The position numbers were made by a program, and so were the translations under genes. Shown here piece by piece: positions 24,370-34,537 of a stretch of 64,000 nucleotides of DNA (positions are counted from its first letter, which is position 1; every line of letters starts with the position of its first letter). Below the pieces are notes generated by a model. That model was not told the origin of the DNA and ran no database searches. It was given only the letters and a program-made list of their open reading frames with translations. The stretch spans positions 97,206 through 161,205 of the forward strand of contig NZ_BPQP01000089.1 of assembly GCF_022179305.1 (NCBI RefSeq), read 5' to 3'. The stretch comes from Methylobacterium iners. GTDB lineage: Bacteria; Pseudomonadota; Alphaproteobacteria; Rhizobiales; Beijerinckiaceae.

Positions 24370-27048
24370 TCAGCCGCGCGAACGGGAGCCGCCGCTGCCG
24401 CGACCGCGGAACTTCGGCTTCTGCCCGCCGAGGCCCTGCGTCGACCGGGCCTTCGGCCGCTCGGCCCAGGCGGGCGCCGGGCCGCCCACCGGCAGCTCGC
24501 GGTCGGTTCCGGGCCCCATGTCGTCGAGGCTCGGCTTCACGATCCGGCTGCGCTTGACGCCGTACTTGCCGGCCTCGCGCTCGACATCGTCCTGGCGCGC
24601 CATGGGGTCGTCGGAGACGAGCAATTCCGTCGCCTGCAGCCTCTTGAGCTCGTCGCGAAGTCGGGCCGCCTCTTCGAAGTCGAGATCGGCGGCGGCCGTG
24701 CGCATCCGCTTCTCGAGGTCGGCCATCACGGCCTTGAGGTTGTGGCCGACGGTGATGGCGTTCTTCGCGAGCCCCGTATCGACCTGGACGTGGTCGCGCT
24801 CGTAGACGCTGTCGAGAATGTCGGCGATGCCCCGCTTCACGCTCTGGGGCGTGATGCCGTGCTCGGCATTGTAGGCGAGCTGCTTCTGGCGCCGCCGCTC
24901 GGTCTCGGCCATCGCCCGCTCCATCGAGCCGGTGATCTGGTCGGCGTAGAGTATGCAGCGGGCGTCGGCGTTGCGGGCGGCACGGCCGATGGTCTGGATC
25001 AGCGAGGTCTCGGAGCGGAGGAAGCCCTCCTTGTCGGCGTCGAGGATCGCGACGAGCGCGCATTCCGGGATGTCGAGGCCCTCGCGCAGCAGGTTGATGC
25101 CGATCAGAACGTCGAAGGCGCCGAGCCTCAGATCGCGGATGATCTCGATGCGCTCCAGCGTGTCGATGTCGGAGTGCATGTAGCGCACCCGCACGCTGTT
25201 CTCGTGCAGGTACTCGGTGAGGTCCTCGGCCATGCGCTTGGTCAGCGTGGTCACGAGGGTGCGGTAGCCGGCCTGCGCCACCTCGCGGACCTCGCCGAGA
25301 AGATCGTCGACCTGGGTCCGGGCCGGGCGGATCTCGATGACGGGATCGACGAGGCCGGTCGGGCGGATGACCTGCTCGGCGAAGACGCCACCGGTCTGCT
25401 CCATCTCCCACTTCGCGGGCGTGGCCGAGACGTGGATGGATTGCGGGCGCATCAGGTCCCATTCCTCGAAGCGGAGCGGGCGGTTGTCGAGGCAGGAGGG
25501 CAGGCGGAAGCCGTACTCGGCGAGCGTCGCCTTCCGCCGGAAGTCGCCCCGGTACATGCCGCCGATCTGGGGCACGGTGACGTGGCTCTCGTCGGTGAAG
25601 ACGAGGGCGTTGTCGGGCAGGTACTCGAAGAGCGTCGGCGGCGGCTCGCCGGGTTTCCGGCCGGTGAGGTAGCGCGAGTAGTTCTCGATGCCGTTGCAGG
25701 CGCCGGTGGCCTCGATCATCTCGATGTCGAAGGTGCAGCGCTGCTCGATGCGCTGCGCCTCGATGAGGCGGCCCATCCGGGTAAGTTCCTCGACGCGGCC
25801 CTTGAGCTCGTCCTTGATGCCCTTGATCGCCTGCTGCAGCGTCGGGCGCGGCGTCACGTAGTGGGAATTGGCGTAGACCTTCACGAACTTGAGCTCGTTG
25901 AGGGTCTTGCCAGTCAGCGGGTCGAACTCGGTGATCCGCTCGACCTCGTCGCCGAACAGGCCGATGCGCCAGCCGCGGTCCTCGAGGTGGGCCGGCCACA
26001 GCTCGATCACGTCGCCGCGCACCCGGAAGGTGCCGCGGGCGAAGTCGGATTGGATGCGCTTGTACTGGAGCGCCACGAGGTCGGCGACGAGCTGGCGCTG
26101 CTCGATGCGCTCGCCCAAGCTGACGGTGAAGGACATCGCCGTGTAGGTCTCGACCGAGCCGATGCCGTAGATGCAGGAGACCGAGGCGACGATGATGACG
26201 TCGTCGCGCTCCAGCAACGCCCGGGTCGCGGCGTGGCGCATCCGGTCGATCTGCTCGTTGATCGAGCTCTCCTTCTCGATGAAGGTGTCCGAGCGCGGGA
26301 CGTAGGCCTCCGGCTGGTAGTAGTCGTAGTAGGAGACGAAATACTCGACCGCGTTGTCCGGAAAGAAGCTCTTGAACTCGCCGTAGAGCTGCGCCGCGAG
26401 CGTCTTGTTCGGCGCGAGGATGAGCGCCGGGCGCTGCGTCTCCTCGATGACCTTGGCCATCGTGAAGGTCTTGCCCGATCCGGTGACGCCGAGGAGCACC
26501 TGGTCGCGCTCGGCCGCCTTCACCCCACCCACCAGCTCCGCGATGGCGCGGGGCTGGTCGCCGGCGGGCTGGAACTCCGATTGCAGGCGGAAGGGAACGC
26601 CGCCCTCCGACTTCTTAGGCCGCTCGGGCCGGTGGGGGACCCAGGCCTGCCCGTCCTTGAACAGCGGGTTGCCCTCGGACAGGAGCCGCGAGAGCGCGTC
26701 GACCGTGGCGGAGACGCCGTCCGTCGCCAGGGAGGTGCCCTCCGCCTCCTCCGTCGCCGGACCGTCCTCGGGCCCGCGCAAGCCCAGGGCCTGCGCGAGG
26801 CGCGGATCGACGTCGGCGGCTTTGCCGTGGGCGAAGGTCGCCTGCGGCGCCTCGCCGAAGCCCGGCGCCGTCTTCTTCGCGCGGCCGGGACGCTTGGCCG
26901 GCCCGGCCGGCGACGTGTTCTCGACGGGCGGCAGCCGGTTCCGGTTGAGGGCCGGACTGAGGAGTTCGGCCAGGAACGGATCGAGCGGCTTCAGCTCGGG
27001 CTTCGAGGCCTTGCTGGTCGACGGACGGGGTGTCTTCGGGGCGGGCAT
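24370..27048 (-). CDS. uvrB: Excinuclease ABC subunit B
   Basis: Damage-recognition helicase-like subunit of the UvrABC nucleotide excision repair complex. The core starts near residue 152 ([17 protein letters not shown]). It has Walker A GVTGSGKT (residues 187-194), the beta-hairpin region [20 protein letters not shown], the DESH helicase motif, and a C-terminal UVR motif ([17 protein letters not shown]) that contacts UvrC. The 892 residues exceed the usual 670 or so because of an N-terminal extension of about 150 residues and a basic Gly/Arg/Ser tail. ATG 27048 is the last start before the divergent gene; earlier in-frame codons run into that gene's control region. I see no GTTC-N7-GTTC SOS box upstream. 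Confidence 0.95.
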   Translation of the reverse strand: MPAPKTPRPSTSKASKPELKPLDPFLAELLSPALNRNRLPPVENTSPAGPAKRPGRAKKTAPGFGEAPQATFAHGKAADVDPRLAQALGLRGPEDGPATEEAEGTSLATDGVSATVDALSRLLSEGNPLFKDGQAWVPHRPERPKKSEGGVPFRLQSEFQPAGDQPRAIAELVGGVKAAERDQVLLGVTGSGKTFTMAKVIEETQRPALILAPNKTLAAQLYGEFKSFFPDNAVEYFVSYYDYYQPEAYVPRSDTFIEKESSINEQIDRMRHAATRALLERDDVIIVASVSCIYGIGSVETYTAMSFTVSLGERIEQRQLVADLVALQYKRIQSDFARGTFRVRGDVIELWPAHLEDRGWRIGLFGDEVERITEFDPLTGKTLNELKFVKVYANSHYVTPRPTLQQAIKGIKDELKGRVEELTRMGRLIEAQRIEQRCTFDIEMIEATGACNGIENYSRYLTGRKPGEPPPTLFEYLPDNALVFTDESHVTVPQIGGMYRGDFRRKATLAEYGFRLPSCLDNRPLRFEEWDLMRPQSIHVSATPAKWEMEQTGGVFAEQVIRPTGLVDPVIEIRPARTQVDDLLGEVREVAQAGYRTLVTTLTKRMAEDLTEYLHENSVRVRYMHSDIDTLERIEIIRDLRLGAFDVLIGINLLREGLDIPECALVAILDADKEGFLRSETSLIQTIGRAARNADARCILYADQITGSMERAMAETERRRQKQLAYNAEHGITPQSVKRGIADILDSVYERDHVQVDTGLAKNAITVGHNLKAVMADLEKRMRTAAADLDFEEAARLRDELKRLQATELLVSDDPMARQDDVEREAGKYGVKRSRIVKPSLDDMGPGTDRELPVGGPAPAWAERPKARSTQGLGGQKPKFRGRGSGGSRSRG

Positions 27049-27142
27049 GCTTGGAATATGGGCGCAAGCGACCGCGCGAGGAAGCCCGGCGGAGCGTGAA
27101 GCGGGGCGAGAATCGCGCTTGCGTACCGACGTCGGCGAGAGT

Positions 27143-27159
27143 ACTCTGCGTTGCAAAGT
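27143..27159. promoter_or_regulatory. Operator-like palindrome, copy 1
   Basis: ACTCTGCGTTGCAAAGT is an imperfect palindrome 20 bases before the GTG of the membrane protein gene. It matches the element at 28249-28265 at 13 of 17 positions. The consensus would be ACTTTGCAnTGCAAAGT. It is probably bound by the winged-helix regulator encoded at 27784-28161. Confidence 0.6.
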
Positions 27160-27179
27160 TGTTGGCGGGGGTTGAGACG

Positions 27180-27797
27180 GTGCGGGATTTGGACAAGGCC
27201 CTGGCCGATATCGTCCTGATCCGGACGCAGATCGCGAAGGACACCGCCTTCCGCGGCCTCGGTTCGGCGACGCTCGCGGCGACGGGCCTTCTGGCCCTCG
27301 CCGCCGCGACCGGACAAACCCTCTGGCTCGCCGATCCCGCGGGCGATCCGGTCGCCTATTTCGGCCTCTGGATCGGCGCGGCCGCCATCGCCGCACTGAT
27401 GATCGGCGGCGAGACGCTGCGGCGCACGCGGCGGATGCACCGGGGCCTTGCCGACGCGGTCGCGCTGAACGCCGTCGAGGGCTTCCTTCCCGCCCTCGGA
27501 ACCGGGGTCTGCCTCGCCGTCGTTCTCGCGCGCTTCGCGCCCGACCAGGTCTGGATGCTGCCCGGTCTCTGGCAGGTGCTGGTGGGGCTCGGCCTCTTCG
27601 CCTCGGCGCGGATCCTGCCGCGCGCGGCCGTCCTGGTGGGGGCCTAGTACCTGCTCGCGGGCTTCGCCGGCCTCGCCGTCGCCAGCGAGGGGCGGTCGCT
27701 CTCGCCCTGGCTGATGGGCGTGCCGTTCGCCGTCGGCCAAGCCATACTGGCCGTCGTCATGCACCGGAGCGGAGGAGGGGACGATGCGGGAAGCTGA
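27180..27797 (+). pseudogene. Membrane protein gene interrupted by an in-frame TAG
   Basis: Reading from GTG 27180 gives a 155-residue membrane protein with helices near residues 25-45, 60-78, 100-118 and 128-150, then a TAG at 27645-27647. The same frame continues without other stops for 49 codons ([13 protein letters not shown], then [17 protein letters not shown]) to TGA 27795-27797, overlapping the next gene by 14 bases. The continuation is clearly membrane-protein-like, so a Trp codon (TGG) probably became TAG. The full product would be about 205 residues. It is either a recent pseudogene, a sequencing error or a readthrough case. It is paired with a regulator gene. Confidence 0.75.
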
Positions 27798-28161
27798 CGA
27801 ATCCGTCGGCCGCTTCTCCTATGAGGGCCTCGACCGCATCATGCACGAGAAGGCGCGCCTCAGCGTGCTCGCCTCGCTCGTCGCCCATCCCAAGGGGCTC
27901 GCCTTTCCCGATCTGAAGCGCCTGTGCGGCCTCACCGACGGCAATCTGAGTCGCCACCTCGCGGTGCTGCAGGAGGCCGAGCTCGTGAGCCTCGAGAAGG
28001 GCTACGACCGCAACCGCCCGCAGACCCTCTGCCGCCTGACGCCGACGGGACGGCGGCGCTTCCTCGACTACCTCGCCGTGCTGGAGACGGTGGTGCGGGA
28101 CGCCACCAAGGCCGCGGCGCCGAGCCCCGATCCCACGCCCCTGACCACCAAGCCCGCCTGA
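27784..28161 (+). CDS. Winged-helix transcriptional regulator
   Basis: 125 residues in the MarR/ArsR-like winged-helix group. The DNA-binding part covers residues about 15-95: ARLSVLASLVAHPKGLAFPDLKRLCGLTDGNLSRHLAVLQEAELVSL are its helices in order, followed by a wing near KGYDRNRPQTLCRL and RLTPTGRRRFLDYL. There is no sensor domain, so the ligand or signal is unknown. It overlaps the interrupted membrane protein gene. Two matching palindromes, before that gene and before the uppS-like gene, are its probable sites; autoregulation is inferred. Confidence 0.8.
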   Translation: MREADESVGRFSYEGLDRIMHEKARLSVLASLVAHPKGLAFPDLKRLCGLTDGNLSRHLAVLQEAELVSLEKGYDRNRPQTLCRLTPTGRRRFLDYLAVLETVVRDATKAAAPSPDPTPLTTKPA

Positions 28162-28248
28162 GCGGCGCCCAAGGCCCTTCACCCATCCAGTCCCTCGAAA
28201 GCCGTCAGGCCTGAGAGACGCTCGGAATCCGCCCTCACTCGTCCGGAA

Positions 28249-28265
28249 ACTTTACAATGCAAAGT
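28249..28265. promoter_or_regulatory. Operator-like palindrome, copy 2
   Basis: ACTTTACAATGCAAAGT has matching outer arms (ACTTT/AAAGT) and includes the annotated ATG of the uppS-like gene at 28257-28259. It also contains TACAAT, a fair -10 hexamer. It resembles the copy at 27143-27159, and probably lets the neighbouring regulator control the uppS-creD pair. Confidence 0.6.
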
Positions 28266-28979
28266 CATCTCGATCACAGAACGAACATCCACGTCGCGAT
28301 CATCATGGATGGGAACGGGCGCTGGGCTGAGCGGCGCGGCCTTCCGCGCAGCCTCGGCCATCGCGCGGGCGTCGCGGCTGTCCGCCGGGTGACGGAGGCC
28401 GCGCCGGGGCAGGGTGTCGGGACGCTGACCCTCTTCGCCTTCTCCAGCGACAACTGGGCCCAGCCGGCCGACGAGGTGGACGGCATGATGGGGCTCCTGC
28501 GCGGCTACCTGCGCTGCGAGACGGCGCGACTCGAGCGGCGCGGGATACGCCTCTCCGTGATCGGCCGTCGCGACCGCCTGCCCGCGGGCTTGCCCCAGGC
28601 CATCGAGCGCGCCGAGGCCGACACGCGGGGCGGAACCCGCCTGCACCTGCGCATCGCCGTCGACTACTCGGCCCGCGACGCCATCCTGGCCGCCGCCCAT
28701 CGCCTGGGCGGAGGGCCGGCCACGCGGGAGGCGTTCGGGCGCCTCCTCGCCGGCGGGGATGAGGATCGCCGGGACGTCGACCTCCTGATCCGCTCCGGCG
28801 GCGAGCGGCGTCTCTCCGACTTCCTGCTCTGGGAGGCGGCCTATGCCGAGCTGCACTTCACGGACCGGATGTGGCCCGATTTCGACGCGCACGACCTCGC
28901 CCGCGCGATGGCGGATTTCGCCCGCCGCGACCGCCGCTTCGGCGGCCTGACCCCGGCCGCGGGCCGAACCGCCGCCTGA
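28257..28979 (+). CDS. UppS-like cis-prenyltransferase
   Basis: 240 residues, cis-prenyltransferase family, which condenses isopentenyl diphosphate onto allylic diphosphates to give undecaprenyl diphosphate or shorter products. Signature motifs are present: IMDGNGRWA with its Mg-binding Asp, [14 protein letters not shown] and the C-terminal [19 protein letters not shown]. The family's E-N-W is D-N-W here. It is not beside cdsA/dxr as the housekeeping uppS usually is, but sits between a regulator and creD, so it is probably a stress-linked paralogue. The ATG lies inside a palindrome and has no clear ribosome binding site, so translation may start elsewhere. Confidence 0.85.
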   Translation: MQSHLDHRTNIHVAIIMDGNGRWAERRGLPRSLGHRAGVAAVRRVTEAAPGQGVGTLTLFAFSSDNWAQPADEVDGMMGLLRGYLRCETARLERRGIRLSVIGRRDRLPAGLPQAIERAEADTRGGTRLHLRIAVDYSARDAILAAAHRLGGGPATREAFGRLLAGGDEDRRDVDLLIRSGGERRLSDFLLWEAAYAELHFTDRMWPDFDAHDLARAMADFARRDRRFGGLTPAAGRTAA

Positions 28980-29004
28980 TGCGCGGTCCTTGAGGAGAAC
29001 CCCC

Positions 29005-30348
29005 ATGACGGACGCCACACCCACCGTGTCACGCCCGCGGCCGCCGATGCGGCTGCAACGCAAGCTCATCCAGCTCGCCATCCTGATCCTGGCATCGATG
29101 GTGCCGAGCCTGCTCATCCTGCAGCTCATCGACGAGCGAGGGGACCGGCAGGGGCAGGTCGAGGTCCAGATCGCGAAGGCCTGGGGACCGAGCCAGCGAA
29201 TCCAGGGGCCAGTGCTCCTCGTGCCGGTCTCCCGGTCCGACCGCCAGCCGGGCCATCTCGCCATCGCACCGAGGACAGTGGCGGCGAACGGCACGCTCGC
29301 GCCCAGCGAGCGGCGCCGCGGCCAGTTCGGGGCGATCGTCTACGAAGCGGATCTGACGATCACCGGGGTCTTCGATATCCCCTCGGGCGACCTCGCCCGC
29401 AAGGCCTCCGAGACCGGCGGCGACGCGCTGCTCTGGGACGAGGCGATCCTGGTGATGAGCCTCAGCAAGGCGAGCGGCCTGCGTCCGGAGGACGGCGTGG
29501 CGATCGCGGGCAGCAAGACCGCCTGGCGCAGCTGCGCGGACGCGGCGCTGCCCCTTCTGACCTGCGGCCGCGAGGCTCTCATCGTCGCCCGCGTGGACCG
29601 CAGCAACCTCCGGGAGAGTGAGAGGCTTCCCTTCACCGCCACCCTGCGGGTGCGCGGCACGGAAGCGCTGAGCCTGACGACGGCCGCGCCGCAGACGCAG
29701 GTGACGCTGACCTCGCCCTGGCCGGACCCGAGCTTTCTCGGCGACGCGCTGCCGAGCCGGACCGAGATCGGCAGCAAGGGCTTCACCGCGACCTGGCAGA
29801 TCGACGATGCCGCATCGGCGCCGGTCTCCGTGACATCACGGGGTGCGACCGGATCGGTCTTCGGCAACGGCGCTGAGGTCGGCGTCGGCCTGATCGAGGC
29901 GGTGTCGCTCTACCGCATGATCACGCGGGTCGCGAAGTACGGCCTCCTGCCCGTCTGACTCGCCTTCGCCCTCTATCTCGGCTTCGAGATCCTGGGACGC
30001 ATCCGGATCCACCTCGTGCAGTACCTGCTGGTCGCCGCGTCGATGGTGGCGTTCTCCCTCATGCTGCTCTCGTTCAGCGAATGGATCGGCTATGGGCCCG
30101 CCTTTCTCCTCAGCGCGGGTCTCGTCATCGGGCAATCGAGCCTCTACACGGCCGCCGTGTCCCGCAACGGACGGGTGACCATCACCTTCGCGCTGCTGAT
30201 GTCGGGCCTGTTCGGAATGCTGTTCGTCATGCTCGGGCTGGAGACCTACGCGCTGCTTCTCGGGACCGCGGCGGTCTTCCTCGTCGTCAGCGCGGCCATG
30301 GCCGTCTCGCTCCGGCTCGACCTCACGGGCGAGCCCGACGCCGCGTGA
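29005..30348 (+). pseudogene. creD: creD interrupted by an in-frame TGA
   Basis: CreD is an inner-membrane protein linked to envelope stress and beta-lactam response in other bacteria. Residues 1-317 match its N-terminal helix (LILASMVPSLLILQLI) and large periplasmic domain. A TGA at 29956-29958 falls at the start of the membrane region (KYGLLPV-stop-LAFALYLGFEIL). The same frame then runs on to 30348 with the expected remaining helices. The total of 447 codons equals the normal CreD length, so only one codon is wrong. GAGGAG precedes ATG 29005. It is a recent pseudogene, a sequencing error or, less likely, readthrough. Confidence 0.8.
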
Positions 30349-30423
30349 GGGGTCGCCGGCCTCGGCGAAGCGCCGCCGGGGCCGGCAGCGTCCTGAAGCG
30401 ATCCAGAGCGGGTGCCCCAGAGG

Positions 30424-30464
30424 TTTTGCACTTCGTGCAAAATCGCACTTACACGGTGTGCAAA
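30424..30464. promoter_or_regulatory. Tandem operators before pspA-like operon
   Basis: TTTTGCACTTCGTGCAAAA (30424-30442) is a perfect palindrome. A second site, TTACAC-GGT-GTGCAAA (30449-30464), has the same layout, 23 bp further on, or about two helical turns. A third inverted repeat GTGAAC-GCG-GTTCAC lies at 30484-30498, just before the gene. They lie in the gap 30349-30514 that precedes the pspA-like gene. Confidence 0.6.
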
Positions 30465-30514
30465 CTCGTGTGACTTCGATCCCGTGAACGCGGTTCACCG
30501 ATGGGAGATCACCG

Positions 30515-31195
30515 ATGTTGAAGCTGTTGCGGATCCTTGCCCGGGGCAGTGCCGCCCGCGCGCAGGAGGAATTGTTCGACCGGCACGCCCTCCTGGTTCT
30601 GGACCAGCAGGTCCGCGAGACCCGAGCCTCGCTGGAACGGAGCCGGCAGGCCCTCGCCACGGCGGTGGCCGGGGACCGCGCCGAGGCCCGGCGGCTCGCC
30701 GAGGTGGAGGCACGGGCCGCGGATCTCGAGGCCCGCGCCATCGCGGCGCTCGCTGCCGGCCGCGAGGATCTGGCCTCGGAGGCCGCCGAAGCTCTCGCGG
30801 AACTCGAGGCCGAATGCGGCGCCATTCGCACCGCCCGTGGCCGCTTCAGCGCCGAGATCGCCCGCATCCGCGGGATCGTCGCCGATGCCGGGCGCCGTCA
30901 GGCCGAGCTGGAGCGGGGGCGACGGACGGCCGCCGCGGCGGAGGCGGTGCGCCGCCTCGGTGCGGGCGTGGCTCCGAGCGAGCGGGCGACGCTCCGCGAG
31001 GCCGAGGCGACGCTGGCCCGCCTGCGGGAGCTTCAGGCCGAGGCGGCTGATACCGAGGCGGCCCTCGCAGAGGCGGAGCCCGGCGCCTCCATCGGCGAGC
31101 GCCTGGAACGCGAAGGCTTCGGGCCGCGCACCCGGCCGAACGCCGCCGACATCCTCGATCGGCTCCGCGGCAAGGCCGCGGCGGGCCCGCACTGA
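30515..31195 (+). CDS. pspA: PspA/IM30-family membrane stress protein
   Basis: 226 residues, almost all alpha-helical coiled coil, as in PspA/Vipp1 proteins that bind stressed inner membranes and form large assemblies. The amphipathic N-terminus (MLKLLRILARGSAARAQEEL) and the motif LVLDQQVRETRASLERSRQALA are family-like. The C-terminal 35 residues (SIGERLEREGFGPRTRPNAADILDRL) are a distinct tail. There is no nearby pspF, and no sigma-54 promoter that I could identify; tandem palindromes upstream suggest control by another repressor. It is followed by a YiaA-like membrane protein gene. Confidence 0.8.
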   Translation: MLKLLRILARGSAARAQEELFDRHALLVLDQQVRETRASLERSRQALATAVAGDRAEARRLAEVEARAADLEARAIAALAAGREDLASEAAEALAELEAECGAIRTARGRFSAEIARIRGIVADAGRRQAELERGRRTAAAAEAVRRLGAGVAPSERATLREAEATLARLRELQAEAADTEAALAEAEPGASIGERLEREGFGPRTRPNAADILDRLRGKAAAGPH

Positions 31196-31238
31196 ACCCA
31201 CTCCGCCGCTCTCACGCGATCATCAGGGAACATCCGCC

Positions 31239-31511
31239 ATGACCAACGAACACGCACAGCATTCCGGCGCCTGGGTCAGCTTCACCTACGCGTCGTTCCT
31301 CGGCTCCGCCACGATGGTGGCCGCCGGCATCCTGTTCATGCCGGTGGACTTCTGGATCAAGGGCTACCTCGCCATGGGCGTGGTGATGCTCGTCCAGTCC
31401 TGCGTCACCGCGACCAAGACCGTCCGCGACGTCCACGAGGCCCGCCGCATGGTCAACCGCATCGAGGACGCCAAGACCGAGCGCCTGCTGATGTCGGTGA
31501 CCAAGGAGTAG
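31239..31511 (+). CDS. YiaA/YiaB-family two-helix membrane protein
   Basis: 90 residues with two hydrophobic helices (FTYASFLGSATMVAAGILFM and IKGYLAMGVVMLVQSCVTA) joined by PVDFW. This is the hallmark of the YiaA/YiaB two-helix family of inner-membrane proteins. The C-terminus is charged and helical. It starts 43 bases after the pspA-like stop, so they probably form one envelope-stress operon. The biochemical role of the family is not known. Confidence 0.8.
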   Translation: MTNEHAQHSGAWVSFTYASFLGSATMVAAGILFMPVDFWIKGYLAMGVVMLVQSCVTATKTVRDVHEARRMVNRIEDAKTERLLMSVTKE

Positions 31512-31574
31512 GCGGCGCTGGACAGGCGGCCGCCGGGGGAGTCACATCGGCGGCCAGCCGCCGGACCTCGCCGC

Positions 31575-32097
31575 ATGAACCCTGACGATCAAAAGCCCGT
31601 CCTCGACGACGCGACCCTCGCCTTCGCGGGTCGCGTCTTCCAATTCGCCCGGATGGGCCATGCCGAGGAACTCGCCGACCTCCTTGGCCAAGGGCTGCCG
31701 CCGAATTTGCGCAACGACAAGGGCGACAGCCTGCTGATGCTGGCCGCCTATAACGGCCAGGCCGAGGCCGCCCGGGTCATCCTCGACCACGGCGGCGACT
31801 CGGAGCTCGCCAACGATCGCGGCCAGACACCGCTCGCCGGGGCGGCCTTCAAGGGCGACACGGCGATGGTCCGCCTGCTGCTCGATCGCGGCGCGCAGGT
31901 CGACGGCGGCATCGAGGGCGGCCGCACCGCCCTCATGACCGCGGCCATGTTCGACCGGACCGAGATCGTCGACCTGCTGCTCGCCCACGGGGCCGACCCG
32001 GACAAGCGCGACGGCGCCGGCCTCACCGCGGCCGAGATGGCCCAGTCCATGGGCGCCACGCGGACGCCGGGCCAGCTCGCGCGGGCGCCGCGCGTTC

Positions 32098-32108
<11 letters not shown>
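31575..32108 (+). CDS. Ankyrin-repeat protein
   Basis: 177 residues with about four ankyrin repeats between residues 35 and 165. Each carries the 'G-x-(S/T)-x-L-xx-A-xx-G-xx-x-xx-xLL-xxG-A/G' pattern, for example [22 protein letters not shown] and [21 protein letters not shown]. No signal peptide, so it probably acts as a cytoplasmic protein-binding module. Its end overlaps the end of hslU by 11 bases on the other strand. Partners are unknown; it may belong to the operon with the pspA-like gene. Confidence 0.8.
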
Positions 32109-33404
<1,296 letters not shown>

Positions 33405-33408
<4 letters not shown>

Positions 33409-34430
33409 CGGGCTCCGATCGGATGCGGCAGCCGTGCCGCCAGGGTGCGGGGGAGGGCGCGCAGGAGGCCCGCGCGCAGCGGGTGCCAGCCGGCGCTCAA
33501 GAGGAGGATGAAGGCGCCCAGCGCGAGCAGGGTGAGCGGCAGGGCGTTCGTCGCAAACCCGGCTTCGCGCATCAGGCTGCCGAAGGCGATCCCCGCGTAA
33601 GCGAGCCCCGAGACGAGGATCGCGCGGCGGTCGGTGATCAAGGCGACGAGGGCGAGAACGAGCACGACCGCCAGCACGAGCTGGGCATTGCCCGCCGGGC
33701 CTCCGCTCGTCGTGGCGATCCGCGCCAGGACGGGGTGGACGATCAGGGGCGCGGCCAGGAGGTGCAGCCAGAAGGCGATGTCGGTCCGGCGGGTCAGGCG
33801 CAGCGGGTCGGCGAGGTCGAAGCGCATGGCAAGCGCGAAGGTGGCGACGCCGGCGACGATCAGCAAGGCGTTGAGATGGGCCTGAACCGCATCCGGCGCG
33901 ACGGCGAGCCCCAGCGCGACGAGGGTTCCGATGAGCGCCGCCGTACCGGCCGCGATCGTGACGGGTACCGCGAAGCGGCGGTAATGCAGGGCCGCCAGAC
34001 CGACGGCGGTGAGGGCGCCGGTCGCCAGGATCGCGGGCCGGTCCGCCCACTGGCTGATGCCCTCGGCGAAGGCGAGGACGACGGCGCCGAAGCCCGCGCC
34101 CGTGAAGGCGATCAGGAGCACGATGCTCGGCAGAGCCATCCGGCGCCGACGGGTGAAGAACTCCGCCAGGCCCCAGGCCGCGGCCGCGGTGATGGCGAGC
34201 CCGAAGGCATGTCCCCCGAAGAAGGCGAGGGTGCCGAGAAACAGGACGAGGCCGATGGTGACGAAGATGTCGGCGAAGCCCGTGACGAGGCGCAGCTGCT
34301 CGTCGTCCTGGACCGCGTCCGTCCGGGGCGGTCCGTCCGCCTCCCGGCTCAGGCGCTGGAGGGCGAGCGATTGCTCCTGCGTGATCACGCCGTCGCCCAC
34401 GGCGCGCTGGAGCAACGCGGTATCGATCAT
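33405..34430 (-). CDS. Multi-helix membrane protein, DUF2157-like
   Basis: 341 residues. A soluble helical N-terminus ([22 protein letters not shown]) is followed by some eight to ten hydrophobic helices from residue 50 on, and a basic C-terminal tail. The arrangement, a short helical region starting 'L-x-x-x-V-x-x-G-x-I-x-x-x-Q' and then many helices, resembles DUF2157 membrane proteins. Its stop overlaps the hslU start, so they may share a transcript. Function unknown. Confidence 0.65.
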
Positions 34431-34537
34431 GGTGGTATCGCCGCGCGAGGACCGTCCGGACGGCCGCCGAAGCGCGGCCGTACCCCGTCCTTCGATCTAA
34501 GCCTGAACGACCCCGCTTTCCAGGTCGGCCGCCCCCA

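Noticed and set aside
27048-27180. SOS (LexA) box upstream of uvrB
   Set aside because: No GTTC-N7-GTTC or its complement occurs in the divergent gap.
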